A stretch of DNA of 64,000 nucleotides from Salinisphaeraceae bacterium (GCA_002683405.1 NYTH01000057.1:1-64000), one strand, 5' to 3'; shown: positions 27,253 through 40,201, counted from the first letter of the stretch. The notes: generated by a model from the letters alone, not told the origin. Program-made: numbers and translations.

Positions 27253-28107
27253 ATGGCACAGAAAAAACGCGGGCTCGGGCGCGGTCTGGACTCCCTGCTC
27301 AGCAAGGACCTGGAAGACACGCCGCAGGCGGTGCTTGAGGCCGGCCTGCAGGAAATGGCGCTGGACGACCTGCGGCCGGGGCGCTACCAGCCGCGCCAGG
27401 ACATGGATGACGAGGCGCTCGAGTCGCTGGCGCAATCCATCCGCAGTCGCGGGGTGGTGCAGCCGCTGCTGGTACGCGAAATCACCGACGGCTACGAAAT
27501 TGTCGCGGGTGAGCGGCGCTGGCGCGCGGCGCGCCGGGCCGGCCTGTCCGTCGTGCCGGTGGTGGTTCGCGAAATGGACGACACCGCGGCCATGGCGGTG
27601 GCGCTCATCGAGAACATCCAGCGCGAGGACCTCAACCCGCTGGAAGAGGCCGCGGCGCTGCGCCGGCTGATTACCGAATGCGAAATGACGCATCAGGAAT
27701 GTGCGGACGCGGTGGGCCGCTCGCGCGCAGCCGTGTCCAATCTGCTGCGTCTGGCCGACCTGGATGACGAGATTCAGGCCATGCTGCGCAAGGGCGAAAT
27801 CGAGATGGGCCACGCCAGAGCGCTCCTGGGCGCGGATGCCGCCGAGCGCGTGGATCTGGCGCGGAAGGTCATTGCTCGCGGGTTGTCGGTGCGTCAGACC
27901 GAGCAACTGGTCAAGCAGGGGCAGACCGGCGGATCGCGGGACCGCGCCGGTGCCCCGAAGAGTCCGCGCATTGCGGAGCTCGAAAAGGACCTGGCGCAGG
28001 CGCTGGGGGCGCCCGTCGCCATCAAGCCCGGCCGGCGCGGCGGACGCGTCGAAATTCGCTACCGGGATGCGGGCGAGCTCGACCGCTTGCTCAATCGCTT
28101 CGGCTGA
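27253..28107 (+). CDS. parB: Chromosome partitioning protein ParB
   Basis: CTP-dependent clamp protein that loads at parS. 284 residues. The N-terminal RGLGRGLDSLLS start is typical. ERRWRAARRAG carries the arginine patch of the CTP-binding box and IENIQREDLNPLEEA follows. The helix-turn-helix lies around MTHQECADAVGRSRAAVSNL and a C-terminal dimer domain ends the protein. No parS was recognised in this window by eye. Confidence 0.96.
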   Translation: MAQKKRGLGRGLDSLLSKDLEDTPQAVLEAGLQEMALDDLRPGRYQPRQDMDDEALESLAQSIRSRGVVQPLLVREITDGYEIVAGERRWRAARRAGLSVVPVVVREMDDTAAMAVALIENIQREDLNPLEEAAALRRLITECEMTHQECADAVGRSRAAVSNLLRLADLDDEIQAMLRKGEIEMGHARALLGADAAERVDLARKVIARGLSVRQTEQLVKQGQTGGSRDRAGAPKSPRIAELEKDLAQALGAPVAIKPGRRGGRVEIRYRDAGELDRLLNRFG

Positions 28108-28286
28108 CCGTCTCGACGCGGCGAGAATCCGCGTCAACGCCTGGCCGTGACTGCCTGACGCGCTTTGTATTTAGTGCCGATGGCGAATGTTGGTCCGCTG
28201 CGGGCGCGACGTCGCGTCGCCGGACGCTGCCGGGCTAACGGGGCCATTTCGTTGCGTATTTTCATGCTTCACTGCAACATTTTGCG

Positions 28287-28315
28287 TTGACCCGACCCCC
28301 GCTTTTCTTTATAGT
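28287..28315 (+). promoter_or_regulatory. Sigma70-type promoter of the atp operon
   Basis: TTGACC at 28287-28292 and TATAGT at 28310-28315 with a 17-base spacer, 75 bases before atpI. This is the best canonical promoter seen in the window and fits a strong housekeeping operon. Confidence 0.8.
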
Positions 28316-28390
28316 CTCGCCGCCGTAGTCAAGGGGGCAAGCGCTGCTGCGCATGCTGATCATCCTGGTACAACGTCGCGGGAGGTTTTC

Positions 28391-29999
<1,609 letters not shown>

Positions 30000-30065
30000 G
30001 AACGGGGCGTCTACGGTTCTTGATCCGGTGCTGACCGATTTGCCACCCATTAAAGGAAGTGCGGC

Positions 30066-30539
30066 ATGAGTATTAATGCCACTCTGCTGGGCCAGATGAT
30101 TGTCTTCGGGATTTTCGTCTGGTTCACCATGAAGTACATCTGGCCGCCGTTGACCACGGCGATGCGTGAACGTCAAAAACGCATTGAAGGGGGGCTCGCG
30201 GCAGCTGAACGCGGCAAGCGGGAGCTTTCCGAAGCCAAGGACAAGGCCGACAAGCTGCTCAAGGAAGCCCGCGATCAGTCGCAGGAAATCCTGTCGAATG
30301 CGCAGCGCCAGGCGAACGAGAATATCGATCGCTCGCGTGAGGAAGCCCGGTCCGAAGGCGAGCGCATCGTGGCGGCAGCCCGCGACGAGGTGAAGCAGTC
30401 CGTGGCCAACGCCAAGGAAGAGCTTCGCCGGGAAGTCGGCCACCTCGCGGTGGCCGGCGCCGAGCGCATCCTGCGTCGGGAAATCAACGCGGAAGCGCAT
30501 AACGACATCATCGACGATCTCGTCGCCGAGATTCGTTGA
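30066..30539 (+). CDS. atpF: ATP synthase Fo subunit b
   Basis: Peripheral stalk subunit of 157 residues: one N-terminal membrane helix ([20 protein letters not shown]) followed by a long charged coiled coil. Length is as usual for the gammaproteobacterial protein. Between atpE and atpH. Confidence 0.96.
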   Translation: MSINATLLGQMIVFGIFVWFTMKYIWPPLTTAMRERQKRIEGGLAAAERGKRELSEAKDKADKLLKEARDQSQEILSNAQRQANENIDRSREEARSEGERIVAAARDEVKQSVANAKEELRREVGHLAVAGAERILRREINAEAHNDIIDDLVAEIR

Positions 30540-30565
30540 TCGCCAGGGCTTTAGAGGCATAGCAC

Positions 30566-31102
30566 ATGGCAGAAGAGCGCACACTGGCACGGCCGTACGC
30601 CCAGGCGACGTTCGAGCTGGCATCCGAGGCAGGCGATCTTGCCGGCTGGCACGAGACGCTGGAGCGGCTGTCCGCCATTGTCACCAACGAGGACGTCTCC
30701 CGCCTGCTGGGCAACCCGCTGGTGGATGACAGTCAGATGGCCAACGCCATCATCGATGTGGCGGGCGAGGGCGTCGTGCCGCAGACCGGCAGCCTGGTAA
30801 AGGTGCTGGCCGACAACGGCCGGCTGCGGCTGCTGCCGGCGATCTGCGAGCAGTTTGCCGTGCTGCGGGCGGCCGCGGAAAACCGCATCGATGTGGAAAT
30901 CTCGGCTGCGTCCGAAATTGCCGAAGCGCAGCAGGAGGCGCTGGCCAAGGCGCTGAAGAAGCGGTTCAACCGCGAGATCAGCCTGAGCGTGAGCGTCGAC
31001 CCCGAATTGATCGGCGGCGCAATCGTGCGGGCGGGCGACATGGTCATCGACAACAGCGTTCGGGCCCAGCTCGAGCGGCTGGATCATTCGGTTACGCATT
31101 AG
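30566..31102 (+). CDS. atpH: ATP synthase F1 subunit delta
   Basis: Stalk subunit joining F1 to subunit b. 178 residues; typical N-terminus LARPYAQATFELASEAG and C-terminal VDPELIGGAIVRAGDMVID. It lies 26 bases after atpF. Confidence 0.96.
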   Translation: MAEERTLARPYAQATFELASEAGDLAGWHETLERLSAIVTNEDVSRLLGNPLVDDSQMANAIIDVAGEGVVPQTGSLVKVLADNGRLRLLPAICEQFAVLRAAAENRIDVEISAASEIAEAQQEALAKALKKRFNREISLSVSVDPELIGGAIVRAGDMVIDNSVRAQLERLDHSVTH

Positions 31103-31151
31103 TTCGAAGGCCGCTGGGTACGCAAGTAGCCAAGGGCTTAATCAATAATCC

Positions 31152-31190
31152 GGGGCGAAGGCGCCCCATCCGGTGTCCGAAATAGCGGAC
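31152..31190. other. Two small hairpins in the atpH-atpA spacer
   Basis: GGGGCG-AAGG-CGCCCC (31152-31167) and GTCCG-N6-CGGAC (31175-31190) lie in the 117-base spacer before atpA. No T run follows, so these are not classical terminators. They could affect mRNA stability or the high translation of the alpha subunit. Confidence 0.4.
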
Positions 31191-31219
31191 GACCGGCCGA
31201 GGACAACGAGGAATCCGGT

Positions 31220-32761
31220 ATGCAACTCAATCCGTCCGAAATTTCCGATCTGATCAAGAAGCGGATCGCCGATTTCGAGTCCGTTACCGAAGCGCGTAAC
31301 GCGGGTACGGTCGTCAGCCTGGCTGACGGTATTGCTCGTATCCACGGGCTGGCCGACTGTCTGTCGGGTGAGATGCTCGAATTCCCGGGCGGCACCTTCG
31401 GCCTGGCGCTGAACCTCGAGCGTGACTCGGTTGGCGCCGTGCTCATGGGTGACTACAAGCACATCTCCGAGGGCGACCAGGTCAAGACGACCGGGCGCAT
31501 TCTGGAAGTGCCGGTGGGCGAGGAGCTGCTGGGCCGCGTGGTCGATCCGCTGGGTCAGCCGATCGATGGCAAGGGCGACCTGAACACCTCGCAGACCTCG
31601 CCGATCGAGAAGGTCGCGCCGGGCGTGATCGAGCGCCAGTCGGTAGACCAGCCGGTGCAGACCGGCCTGAAGTCGGTCGACGCCATGATCCCCATCGGCC
31701 GCGGCCAGCGTGAGCTGATCATTGGTGACCGTCAGACGGGCAAGACCGCTATCGCCATCGACGCGATCATCAACCAGAAAGACACGGGCATCAAATGCAT
31801 CTACGTGGCGATCGGGCAGAAGAACTCGTCGATTGCCTCGGTGGTGCGCAAGCTCGAAGAAGAAGGCGCCATGGACCACACCATCGTGGTGGCCGCGGGT
31901 GCTTCCATCTCGCCGGCGCTGCAGTACATCGCGCCGTACGCGGGCTGCTCCATGGGCGAGTACTTCCGCGACAAGGGCGAAGATGCCCTGATCATCTACG
32001 ACGATCTCTCCAAGCAGGCCGTGGCCTATCGTCAGGTCTCCCTGCTGCTGCGTCGTCCGCCGGGCCGTGAAGCCTATCCGGGTGACGTGTTCTACCTGCA
32101 TTCACGTCTGCTGGAGCGCGCCGCGCGCATCAATGCCGACTATGTGGAAGAGATCACCGGCGGCAAGGTCAAGGGCCAGACCGGCTCGCTCACCGCCCTG
32201 CCGATCATTGAAACCCAGGCGGGTGACGTGTCGGCCTTCGTGCCGACCAACGTGATTTCCATTACCGACGGCCAGATCTACCTGGAGTCGGACATGTTCA
32301 ACTCCGGCATCCGCCCGGCCGTGAACGCCGGTCTGTCGGTGTCGCGTGTGGGTGGTTCGGCCCAGACCAAGATCATCAAGAAGCTGGGCGGCGGTATTCG
32401 CCTGGCGCTGGCCCAGTACCGCGAGCTGGCGGCATTTGCGCAGTTCGCGTCCGATCTGGACGAGGCCACGCGCAAGCAGCTGGAGCACGGCGAGCGCGTG
32501 ACCGAGCTGATGAAGCAGCGCCAGTACGCGCCGCTGTCCGTCGCGCTGACCGCCGTGTCGCTGTTCTCGGCCGAGGAAGGTTTTCTCGACGACGTGGAAA
32601 CCGAGAAGGTCGTGGACTTCGAAGCCGCGCTGCATCAGTACATGGAGTCGGACCAGAAGGCGCTCATGGACAAGATCAACAAGTCCGGCGACTACTCCGA
32701 CGAGATCAAGTCCGAGCTGACCGCCGCACTCAAAGAGTTCAAGGAAACGCACACGTGGTGA
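31220..32761 (+). CDS. atpA: ATP synthase F1 subunit alpha
   Basis: Non-catalytic nucleotide-binding subunit, 513 residues. Walker [10 protein letters not shown] near residue 170, the [20 protein letters not shown] block, and [12 protein letters not shown] after it. Complete and of normal length. Confidence 0.98.
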   Translation: MQLNPSEISDLIKKRIADFESVTEARNAGTVVSLADGIARIHGLADCLSGEMLEFPGGTFGLALNLERDSVGAVLMGDYKHISEGDQVKTTGRILEVPVGEELLGRVVDPLGQPIDGKGDLNTSQTSPIEKVAPGVIERQSVDQPVQTGLKSVDAMIPIGRGQRELIIGDRQTGKTAIAIDAIINQKDTGIKCIYVAIGQKNSSIASVVRKLEEEGAMDHTIVVAAGASISPALQYIAPYAGCSMGEYFRDKGEDALIIYDDLSKQAVAYRQVSLLLRRPPGREAYPGDVFYLHSRLLERAARINADYVEEITGGKVKGQTGSLTALPIIETQAGDVSAFVPTNVISITDGQIYLESDMFNSGIRPAVNAGLSVSRVGGSAQTKIIKKLGGGIRLALAQYRELAAFAQFASDLDEATRKQLEHGERVTELMKQRQYAPLSVALTAVSLFSAEEGFLDDVETEKVVDFEAALHQYMESDQKALMDKINKSGDYSDEIKSELTAALKEFKETHTW

Positions 32762-32805
32762 TGAAGGACGTCACTCCTTACTCCTCACTCCCAACGGTCT
32801 AAGCT

Positions 32806-33666
32806 ATGTCAGGCGCGAAGGAAGTCAAAGGCAAGATCAGAAGCGTTGAAAATACGCAGAAGATCACGAAGGCCATGGAAATGGTGGCCGCCTCGAAGAT
32901 GCGCAAGGCGCAGGAGCGCGTGGAAGCCGCTCGACCCTACGCCGAGAAGATTCGCCGCACGATCGGCCATTTGTCGCAGGCGAACCCGTTTTCCAAGCAT
33001 CCGTTCCTCGAGGAACGCGAGATCAAGCGGGTCGGGCTGATCATCATCTCGACCGATCGCGGCCTGTGCGGCGGCCTGAACATCAACCTGTTCCGCAGCG
33101 CCGTGCAGCAGATGCGCGAATACGAGAAGCAGGGTATCGGCGTGGATGTTTCGGTGGTGGGGCGCAAGGCGATTGCCTTCTTCCGGCGGCTGACCGACAT
33201 CAAGGCCGAGGTTTCGGACCTGGGCGACAACCCGCACTTGGATGATCTGATTGGCTCGATCAAGGTCATGCTCGACGCCTACAGTGACGGCGGCGTGGAC
33301 AAGGTCGTGCTCATGGGCAACGAGTTCGTGAACACCATGACGCAGCGTCCCGAAGCGCGGCAGCTGTTGCCGCTGGAGCCGGTCGAAGCGCCGGAACTGC
33401 CGGAGCACTGGGACTATCTGTACGAGCCCGACCCGGACGAACTGCTCGGCTTCATCCTCACGCGTTACGTGGAGTCGCAGGTCTACCGCGGTGTCGTGGA
33501 GAACGTGGCCTGCGAAATGGCGGCGCGAATGGTCGCCATGAAGTCGGCATCGGATAACGCCGGCACCATCATCGAAGAACTGGAATTGCAGTACAACAAG
33601 GCCCGCCAGGCAGCGATTACGCAAGAGCTGTCGGAAATCGTGGCGGGCGCATCCGCAGTCAGTTAA
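32806..33666 (+). CDS. atpG: ATP synthase F1 subunit gamma
   Basis: Central rotor shaft, 286 residues, with the conserved N-terminal [20 protein letters not shown] and C-terminal [20 protein letters not shown] helices that form the coiled coil. The 44-base spacer from atpA is pyrimidine-rich and lacks a clear ribosome site. Confidence 0.97.
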   Translation: MSGAKEVKGKIRSVENTQKITKAMEMVAASKMRKAQERVEAARPYAEKIRRTIGHLSQANPFSKHPFLEEREIKRVGLIIISTDRGLCGGLNINLFRSAVQQMREYEKQGIGVDVSVVGRKAIAFFRRLTDIKAEVSDLGDNPHLDDLIGSIKVMLDAYSDGGVDKVVLMGNEFVNTMTQRPEARQLLPLEPVEAPELPEHWDYLYEPDPDELLGFILTRYVESQVYRGVVENVACEMAARMVAMKSASDNAGTIIEELELQYNKARQAAITQELSEIVAGASAVS

Positions 33667-33677
33667 GAAGAGTTTTA

Positions 33678-35180
<1,503 letters not shown>

Positions 35181-35222
35181 GCAGCGGCCTTCACTGACAT
35201 TCGCCTTTAGAAGCCTATAACC

Positions 35223-35654
35223 GTGGCCGAGTCTATGAAGCTATATATCGACATTGTGAGTGCCGAGGGGCAAATCCACTCGGGCGCAGCGCGTATGGTC
35301 TATGCGCCGGCGATGATGGGCGAGGTCGGCATTGCCCCGCGTCACGCGCCGCTGCTCACGCAGCTCAAGCCGGGGCAGGTTCGTGTTGAGGACCTGGACG
35401 GCGAGCAGCTGAGCTTCTTTGTCGGCGGCGGTATTCTGGAAGTGCAGCCGCATCTGGTAACGGTGCTGTCGGATACGGCCGAACGCACTGCGGATATCGA
35501 CGAGGCGGCCGCGCAGGAAGCGCAGAAGCGCGCCGAGGAAGCGCTGGCTAATGCCGACGACAAGGTGGACCTGGAAAAAGCCCAGGCCCAGCTTGCCGAA
35601 GCCGCCGCGCGCCTGCACGCCGTGAAGCAGCTCAAGGGCACCACGGGGAACTGA
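35223..35654 (+). CDS. atpC: ATP synthase F1 subunit epsilon
   Basis: Rotor/inhibitory subunit, 143 residues: an N-terminal beta sandwich (LYIDIVSAEGQIHSG) and a C-terminal two-helix hairpin rich in Ala/Glu. It begins either with GTG 35223 or with ATG 35235; neither has a clear ribosome site. It is the last atp gene and a terminator follows. Confidence 0.95.
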   Translation: MAESMKLYIDIVSAEGQIHSGAARMVYAPAMMGEVGIAPRHAPLLTQLKPGQVRVEDLDGEQLSFFVGGGILEVQPHLVTVLSDTAERTADIDEAAAQEAQKRAEEALANADDKVDLEKAQAQLAEAAARLHAVKQLKGTTGN

Positions 35655-35680
35655 TGCCCGTCGGGTCGGATAAGCATTCA

Positions 35681-35706
35681 AACGCCGCCACCGCGCGGCG
35701 TTTTTT
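35681..35706 (+). terminator. Rho-independent terminator of the atp operon
   Basis: Stem AACGCCGC/GCGGCGTT with a six-base loop and six T, 26 bases beyond atpC. Confidence 0.92.
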
Positions 35707-35822
35707 GTATGTGGCGCCGGTTTCCTGTGGCTCGGCGCGCCGCAGGTCGATAACCTGCGCAGACCCCCGTTTTTTGCAACAATGAGCCGCTTTTTTCAGG
35801 TTCCAATTCTGGAGTTCTTGCC

Positions 35823-37199
35823 GTGAGTAAAAGCCTGCACGTCATCGTGTTGGCCGCGGGGCAGGGCACGCGCATGCGTTCCTCGCTACCCAAGGTCCTG
35901 CAGCCCCTGGGTGGGCGCCCCCTGCTGACGCACGTGGTCGAAGCCGCCGAAGCACTCGAGCCGGCGCGTATTCATGTGGTCTACGGGCACGGCGCGTCGC
36001 AGGTTCAGTCGGCCCTGGGCTATCTGGACGTGAACTGGGTCCTGCAGGAGCAGCAGCTGGGCACCGGTCACGCCGTTGACCAGGCCATGGCCGACGTGCC
36101 CGACGACGGCGAAGTGCTGGTGCTCTACGGTGATGTGCCGCTGATCAAGAGTCACAGCCTCAAGGATCTGCTGACGGCCGGCAGCGACGAGGCACTGGCC
36201 TTGTTGACGCTGGTGGTAGACGAGCCGGGGTCTTACGGCCGAATCCTGCGTGACGATGACAACCGCGTAGTGGGTATCGTGGAAGCCAAGGACGCCACGC
36301 GCGACCAGCTGTTCATCAACGAAATCAATACCGGCATCATGTGCGCGCCAGCGAAGCAGCTGCGCAGCTGGCTGGCCCAGCTGAACAACGATAATGCCCA
36401 GGGCGAGTATTACCTGACCGATGTCGTCGCGCTGGCGGCGCAAGCGGGCACGCGCGTGGTGGCCGGTCAGGCGGGCTCGCCCGATGAGGTACAGGGCATC
36501 AACAACAAGGCCGATCTGGCCGTTGCCGAACGCGTGCTGCAACGCCAGCACGCCGAGGCCCTGCTGGAGGCCGGCGTGACGCTTCGCGATCCGGCACGCT
36601 TTGATCAACGCGGAACGGTTACCGCCGGCGCCGATGTCAGCATCGACGTGAACGTGGTGCTGGAAGGCGAAGTGATTCTGGGCGACGGCGTAACGATTGG
36701 TCCGAATTGCGTGCTCCGAAACTGCCGTATCGGCAACCGCACGAACATTCTGCCCAGCAGCGTTATCGAGCATGCGGTCATTGGCGACAACTGCCAGGTG
36801 GGGCCGTTTGCCCGTCTGCGGCCCGGCACGGTCATGGAAGCACGCAGCAAGGTCGGCAATTTCGTCGAAACCAAGAAGTCCCGCCTCGGCGTGAACAGCA
36901 AGGTGGGCCATCTTGCCTATGTCGGCGATGCGACCGTGGGCGCCGATGTGAACATTGGTGCGGGCGTCATCACCTGTAACTACGACGGCGCCAACAAGCA
37001 CGAAACGATCGTGGGCGACGGCGCATTCGTGGGATCGAACAGCTCGCTGGTGGCCCCGGTGGAAATCGGCAGCCACGCCACCATTGGTGCCGGCTCTGTC
37101 ATCACCAAGAACGCGCCGCCCAACACGCTGACCGTGTCGCGCAATCGCCAGTCGAGTATTGACGGCTGGAGCCGGCCCAGGAAGAAACTCAGTCAGTAG
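35823..37199 (+). CDS. glmU: Bifunctional UDP-GlcNAc pyrophosphorylase / GlcN-1-P acetyltransferase
   Basis: Makes UDP-N-acetylglucosamine for peptidoglycan and LPS. 458 residues: N-terminal nucleotidyltransferase (LAAGQGTRMRSSLPKVLQPL) and C-terminal left-handed beta-helix acetyltransferase (hexapeptide repeats through GDGVTIGPNCVLRNC, with the ITCNYDGANKH active-site loop). GTG start with CTGGAG ahead. glmS follows after 18 bases. Confidence 0.97.
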   Translation: MSKSLHVIVLAAGQGTRMRSSLPKVLQPLGGRPLLTHVVEAAEALEPARIHVVYGHGASQVQSALGYLDVNWVLQEQQLGTGHAVDQAMADVPDDGEVLVLYGDVPLIKSHSLKDLLTAGSDEALALLTLVVDEPGSYGRILRDDDNRVVGIVEAKDATRDQLFINEINTGIMCAPAKQLRSWLAQLNNDNAQGEYYLTDVVALAAQAGTRVVAGQAGSPDEVQGINNKADLAVAERVLQRQHAEALLEAGVTLRDPARFDQRGTVTAGADVSIDVNVVLEGEVILGDGVTIGPNCVLRNCRIGNRTNILPSSVIEHAVIGDNCQVGPFARLRPGTVMEARSKVGNFVETKKSRLGVNSKVGHLAYVGDATVGADVNIGAGVITCNYDGANKHETIVGDGAFVGSNSSLVAPVEIGSHATIGAGSVITKNAPPNTLTVSRNRQSSIDGWSRPRKKLSQ

Positions 37200-37217
37200 C
37201 CGGGGATAGATCGACTC

Positions 37218-39053
37218 ATGTGTGGCATTGTTGGCGCGGTCGCCCAGCGCGACGTGGTTCCCATCCTGCTGGAGGGGCTGCGGCGGCTTGAATACCGGGG
37301 CTATGACTCGGCCGGCATTGCCGCGGTGGACGAGGACGCATCGCTGCGCTCGGCGCGGTCGGTTGGCAAGGTGGCCGATCTGGAATCGCGCCTGCAGACC
37401 ACGCCGGTGGCCGGCCATGCAGGTATTGCGCACACCCGCTGGGCCACGCACGGCGGCGTCTCCGAAAGCAACGCCCATCCGCATCTGTCCGGTAACCGAT
37501 TGGCCGTGGTCCACAACGGCATCATCGAGAATTACGAGACGCTGCGCACCGAGCTGGAAGGGCTGGGGTACAGCTTCCTGTCTCAGACCGATACCGAGGT
37601 CATTGCGCATCTGATAGACCATTGCCGCAAGACCGTGCCGGACCTGTTCGACGCCATGCAGGCCGCGCTTGCCCGGCTGGAAGGCGCCTACGCGGTGGCC
37701 ATTCTGGCGCCCGACGAGCCGGGCCGCGTGGTCGCTGCCCGCAGCGGCTCGCCACTGGTGCTCGGCGTGGGTATTGGTGAGCATTTCATTGCATCCGATG
37801 CCGCCGCGCTGCTGCCGGTCACCCGGAATTTCGTGTTCCTGGAGGAAGGCGACCGGCTGGACGTGCGTGAAGATGCATTCCATATCTTTGATCCCGACGG
37901 CGATGCCGTGGAGCGCAAGGTCCAGGAATCCAGCCTGTCGGCCGACGCTGCCGACAAGGGTGGCTACCGTCACTACATGCTCAAGGAAATCTACGAGCAG
38001 CCGGCCGCGCTGGGCAACACGCTGTCGGAACGGCTGTTTCGCGGGCATGCGCTGGAAGCCTGTCTGGGCTCGAAGGCGGCCGATCTGCTGCCCCGCGTAC
38101 GACAGGTGCATATCGTGGCCTGCGGTACGAGTTATCACGCGGGTCTGGTGGCGCGCTATTACCTGGAGCAGGGCGGCGGTGTGCCAACCACCGTGGAAGT
38201 GGCCAGCGAATACCGCTACCGCAACCCGGTGGTGCCGCCCGGCACGCTGTTCGTGGCTATTTCGCAATCCGGCGAAACGGCCGACACGCTGGCCGCGCTG
38301 CGCTACGCACAGCAAAACGGCTATCTGGCAAGCGCCGCCATCTGCAACGTGCCCGAGTCCTCGCTGGTGCGCGAATCCGACATGGCGCTGATGACCCGCG
38401 CCGGCCCGGAAATTGGCGTGGCGTCCACCAAGGCCTTTACCACTCAACTCGCCGCGCTTTGCCTGCTGGGCATGGTCATCTCGCGCCACCACCGGCTGGA
38501 TGCCCGCATGGAGCGCATCTACGGCCGCCAGCTTTCACAGACGCCCCGCCTGGTCGAAAAGGCGCTGGCGCTGGACGCAGCGATGGCGCACTGGGCGGAA
38601 GCCTTCGCCGACAAGCATCACGCCCTGTTTCTGGGACGCGGCCCGAGCTATCCGGTGGCGCTGGAAGGCGCGCTCAAGCTCAAGGAAATTTCCTACATCC
38701 ACGCCGAGGCCTACGCGGCCGGCGAGCTCAAGCACGGCCCGCTGGCACTGGTGGATGCCGATATGCCCGTCGTCGCCGTGGCGCCCAACGACCTGCTTAT
38801 CGAAAAGCTCAAGTCCAACCTTCAGGAAGTCCGCGCCCGCGGCGGCCAGCTTTACGTGCTGGCCGACCCGAACACACGCATCGAGCCGGAGGAGGGCCTG
38901 AACGTGGTCACCATGCCCGAACACATCGAAGCGCTGCAGGCGCCGCTGGTCTACACGGTGCCGCTGCAGCTTCTGGCCTACCACGTGGCCGTCGCCCGGG
39001 GCACGGATGTGGACCAGCCGCGCAACCTGGCCAAGTCCGTCACCGTCGAATAA
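37218..39053 (+). CDS. glmS: Glucosamine-6-phosphate synthase (isomerizing)
   Basis: Converts fructose-6-P and glutamine to glucosamine-6-P. 611 residues: class II amidotransferase domain with Cys2 nucleophile (MCGIVGAV) and two SIS isomerase domains (ISQSGETADTLAALR). It ends in the conserved LAKSVTVE. No glmS ribozyme is seen upstream, as expected for a proteobacterium. Confidence 0.97.
   Translation: MCGIVGAVAQRDVVPILLEGLRRLEYRGYDSAGIAAVDEDASLRSARSVGKVADLESRLQTTPVAGHAGIAHTRWATHGGVSESNAHPHLSGNRLAVVHNGIIENYETLRTELEGLGYSFLSQTDTEVIAHLIDHCRKTVPDLFDAMQAALARLEGAYAVAILAPDEPGRVVAARSGSPLVLGVGIGEHFIASDAAALLPVTRNFVFLEEGDRLDVREDAFHIFDPDGDAVERKVQESSLSADAADKGGYRHYMLKEIYEQPAALGNTLSERLFRGHALEACLGSKAADLLPRVRQVHIVACGTSYHAGLVARYYLEQGGGVPTTVEVASEYRYRNPVVPPGTLFVAISQSGETADTLAALRYAQQNGYLASAAICNVPESSLVRESDMALMTRAGPEIGVASTKAFTTQLAALCLLGMVISRHHRLDARMERIYGRQLSQTPRLVEKALALDAAMAHWAEAFADKHHALFLGRGPSYPVALEGALKLKEISYIHAEAYAAGELKHGPLALVDADMPVVAVAPNDLLIEKLKSNLQEVRARGGQLYVLADPNTRIEPEEGLNVVTMPEHIEALQAPLVYTVPLQLLAYHVAVARGTDVDQPRNLAKSVTVE
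39017..39053 (+). other. Potential attTn7 recognition segment (end of glmS)
   Basis: The last codons of glmS encode the conserved RNLAKSVTVE segment, which TnsD-type proteins recognise to insert Tn7-like elements just downstream. No Tn7 end or tns gene is present here, so the site appears unoccupied, although the next gene is a rearranged remnant. Confidence 0.5.
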
Positions 39054-39078
39054 AGCCGCGCCGGGTCTGCGCGGTTTA
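39054..39078 (+). terminator. Probable terminator after glmS
   Basis: Stem built on CCGCGC/GCGCGG, extendable through a G-T and an A-T pair, seven-base loop, followed by TTTATT. It begins right at the glmS stop codon. Confidence 0.7.
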
Positions 39079-39085
39079 TTACGGA

Positions 39086-39161
39086 CAATAAAGTTTATTG
39101 ATCGAGAATAAGGTCTGTCGTGTTGAGCACCATAATTTCGGTGTAAAAACACCGTTCTCGA
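39086..39161. other. Palindrome cluster between glmS and the synthetase/integrase remnant
   Basis: CAATAAA-G-TTTATTG (39086-39100), then an outer pair TCGAGAA/TTCTCGA (39102-39108 and 39155-39161) that encloses CGGTGT-AAAA-ACACCG (39139-39154). AT-rich compared with its neighbours. Possibly a folded recombination-site remnant or a terminator region; the integron attC core rule is not met. Confidence 0.5.
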
Positions 39162-39197
39162 CCAGAAATTGCCTAAGTCTATCGAGGACTTTCAACG

Positions 39198-40067
39198 CTA
39201 CCCGAGGGGCGATCTCACGCCGGCAAAGCGATTACCCAGCACATGCGTATAGATCTGCGTGGTCCGAATATCAGGATGGTCGAAGGTCAGCTGAATCATG
39301 GCGGGAACCAGCGTGAGATTGGTGGCGGCGTGCCTGCCACAGTCGGCAATGACGCGCTTGGGGTCGAAGCTCTCGTGGATGACCGTGCGGGCGCCGCTCA
39401 TGACCGACAGCGTCATGGAAGTGAAGCCGGCGATGTGAAACAGGGGCGCGGCGAGCAACTGCACGCCGTCGGCAGGCACATGAATATGCTCGCGACAGGC
39501 CATGGCATTCAGATACAGCGCCGAGTGACGCAGCATGACGCCCTTGGGCAACCCGGTGGTCCCCCCGGTGTACATGATGCCCAGCAGCGATTGATCCGCG
39601 GTGAGTTCCTCGTTGAACGGCTCGGCGGCCTGCATGAGCGATTCGATGGATGTGGCCCAGTCCGGGCATTGCGCGGGGTCGCCAATGAACAGGTAATGCT
39701 CGACCGGGACGTCGGCGTCTCGCAGCGCCTCGACACCCGCCTGCATGCCTTCGTCGAAGAGCAGGGCCCTGCTGTCGGAGTTGGTCAGCAGGTACTGCCA
39801 CTCGGGCACGGCCAGGCGAATGTTCAGCGGGACGATGCGCAGGCCTGCGAGCGGCAGACCGAACCATGATTCGCAATAGACCGTGTTATTGAGGCTGAGC
39901 ACGGCGACCGCGTCATTGGTCTGCAGCCCCAACCCCCGTGTGGCCGCCGCCAGGCGTCGCACCCGCCCCGCGGTTTCACGCCAGCTCCACCGCCGGTCGT
40001 GGAAGTCGAATGCGGGCTGGTCACCGTACAGCGCCTCATTGCGGAAAATCATTTGGGCCAGATGCAT
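39198..40067 (-). pseudogene. Truncated acyl-CoA synthetase fused to integron-integrase C-terminus
   Basis: 289 residues against about 510-550 for intact relatives. Residues 1 to about 263 are the N-terminal part of an AMP-forming acyl-CoA synthetase, with the P-loop YTGGTTGLPKGVMLRHSAL and PLFHIAGFTSMTLSVMSG. The adenylation subdomain hinge and the whole C-terminal domain are missing. After FDHPD the frame continues IRTTQIYTHVLGNRFAGV then RSPLG-stop. This matches the end of tyrosine recombinases, including the nucleophile Tyr, and most resembles integron integrases (IYTHVL...GVRSP). The synthetase activity should be lost. The fused end lies next to glmS, a known insertion hotspot. Confidence 0.8.
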
Positions 40068-40201
40068 GCGTACTCCTGCTTCTTATCTGCACTGCCGCGG
40101 TGGATCGAGTTCGGGCGCGGCTGTTCTTGTTTATCGAAAACGCCAAGCCTAGAACGCCAGTGGGGGACAAGAGCCCATCATCCGGTGGGGTATGCCGAAT
40201 A

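Noticed and set aside
31152-31190. Transcription terminator between atpH and atpA
   Set aside because: The hairpins are short and no T run follows; a terminator inside the atp operon would be unexpected.
37200-37217. glmS ribozyme upstream of glmS
   Set aside because: Only 18 bases separate glmU and glmS; there is no room for the ribozyme, which is also a Firmicutes feature.
35886-38492. 868-codon open frame on the minus strand opposite glmU and glmS
   Set aside because: It is a GC-rich shadow of two certain genes. Its translation is rich in His, Arg and Gly with no domain, and it crosses the glmU-glmS boundary.
39122-39196. Possible integron attC site (GTTGAGC at 39122 and TTTCAAC near 39190)
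   Set aside because: The core sites are in the wrong order for attC on either strand and the second does not match the RYYYAAC rule. Only palindromes remain.
39054-39200. Tn7-like insertion downstream of glmS
   Set aside because: No TGTGGG-type ends, no 22-bp repeats and no tns genes are visible.
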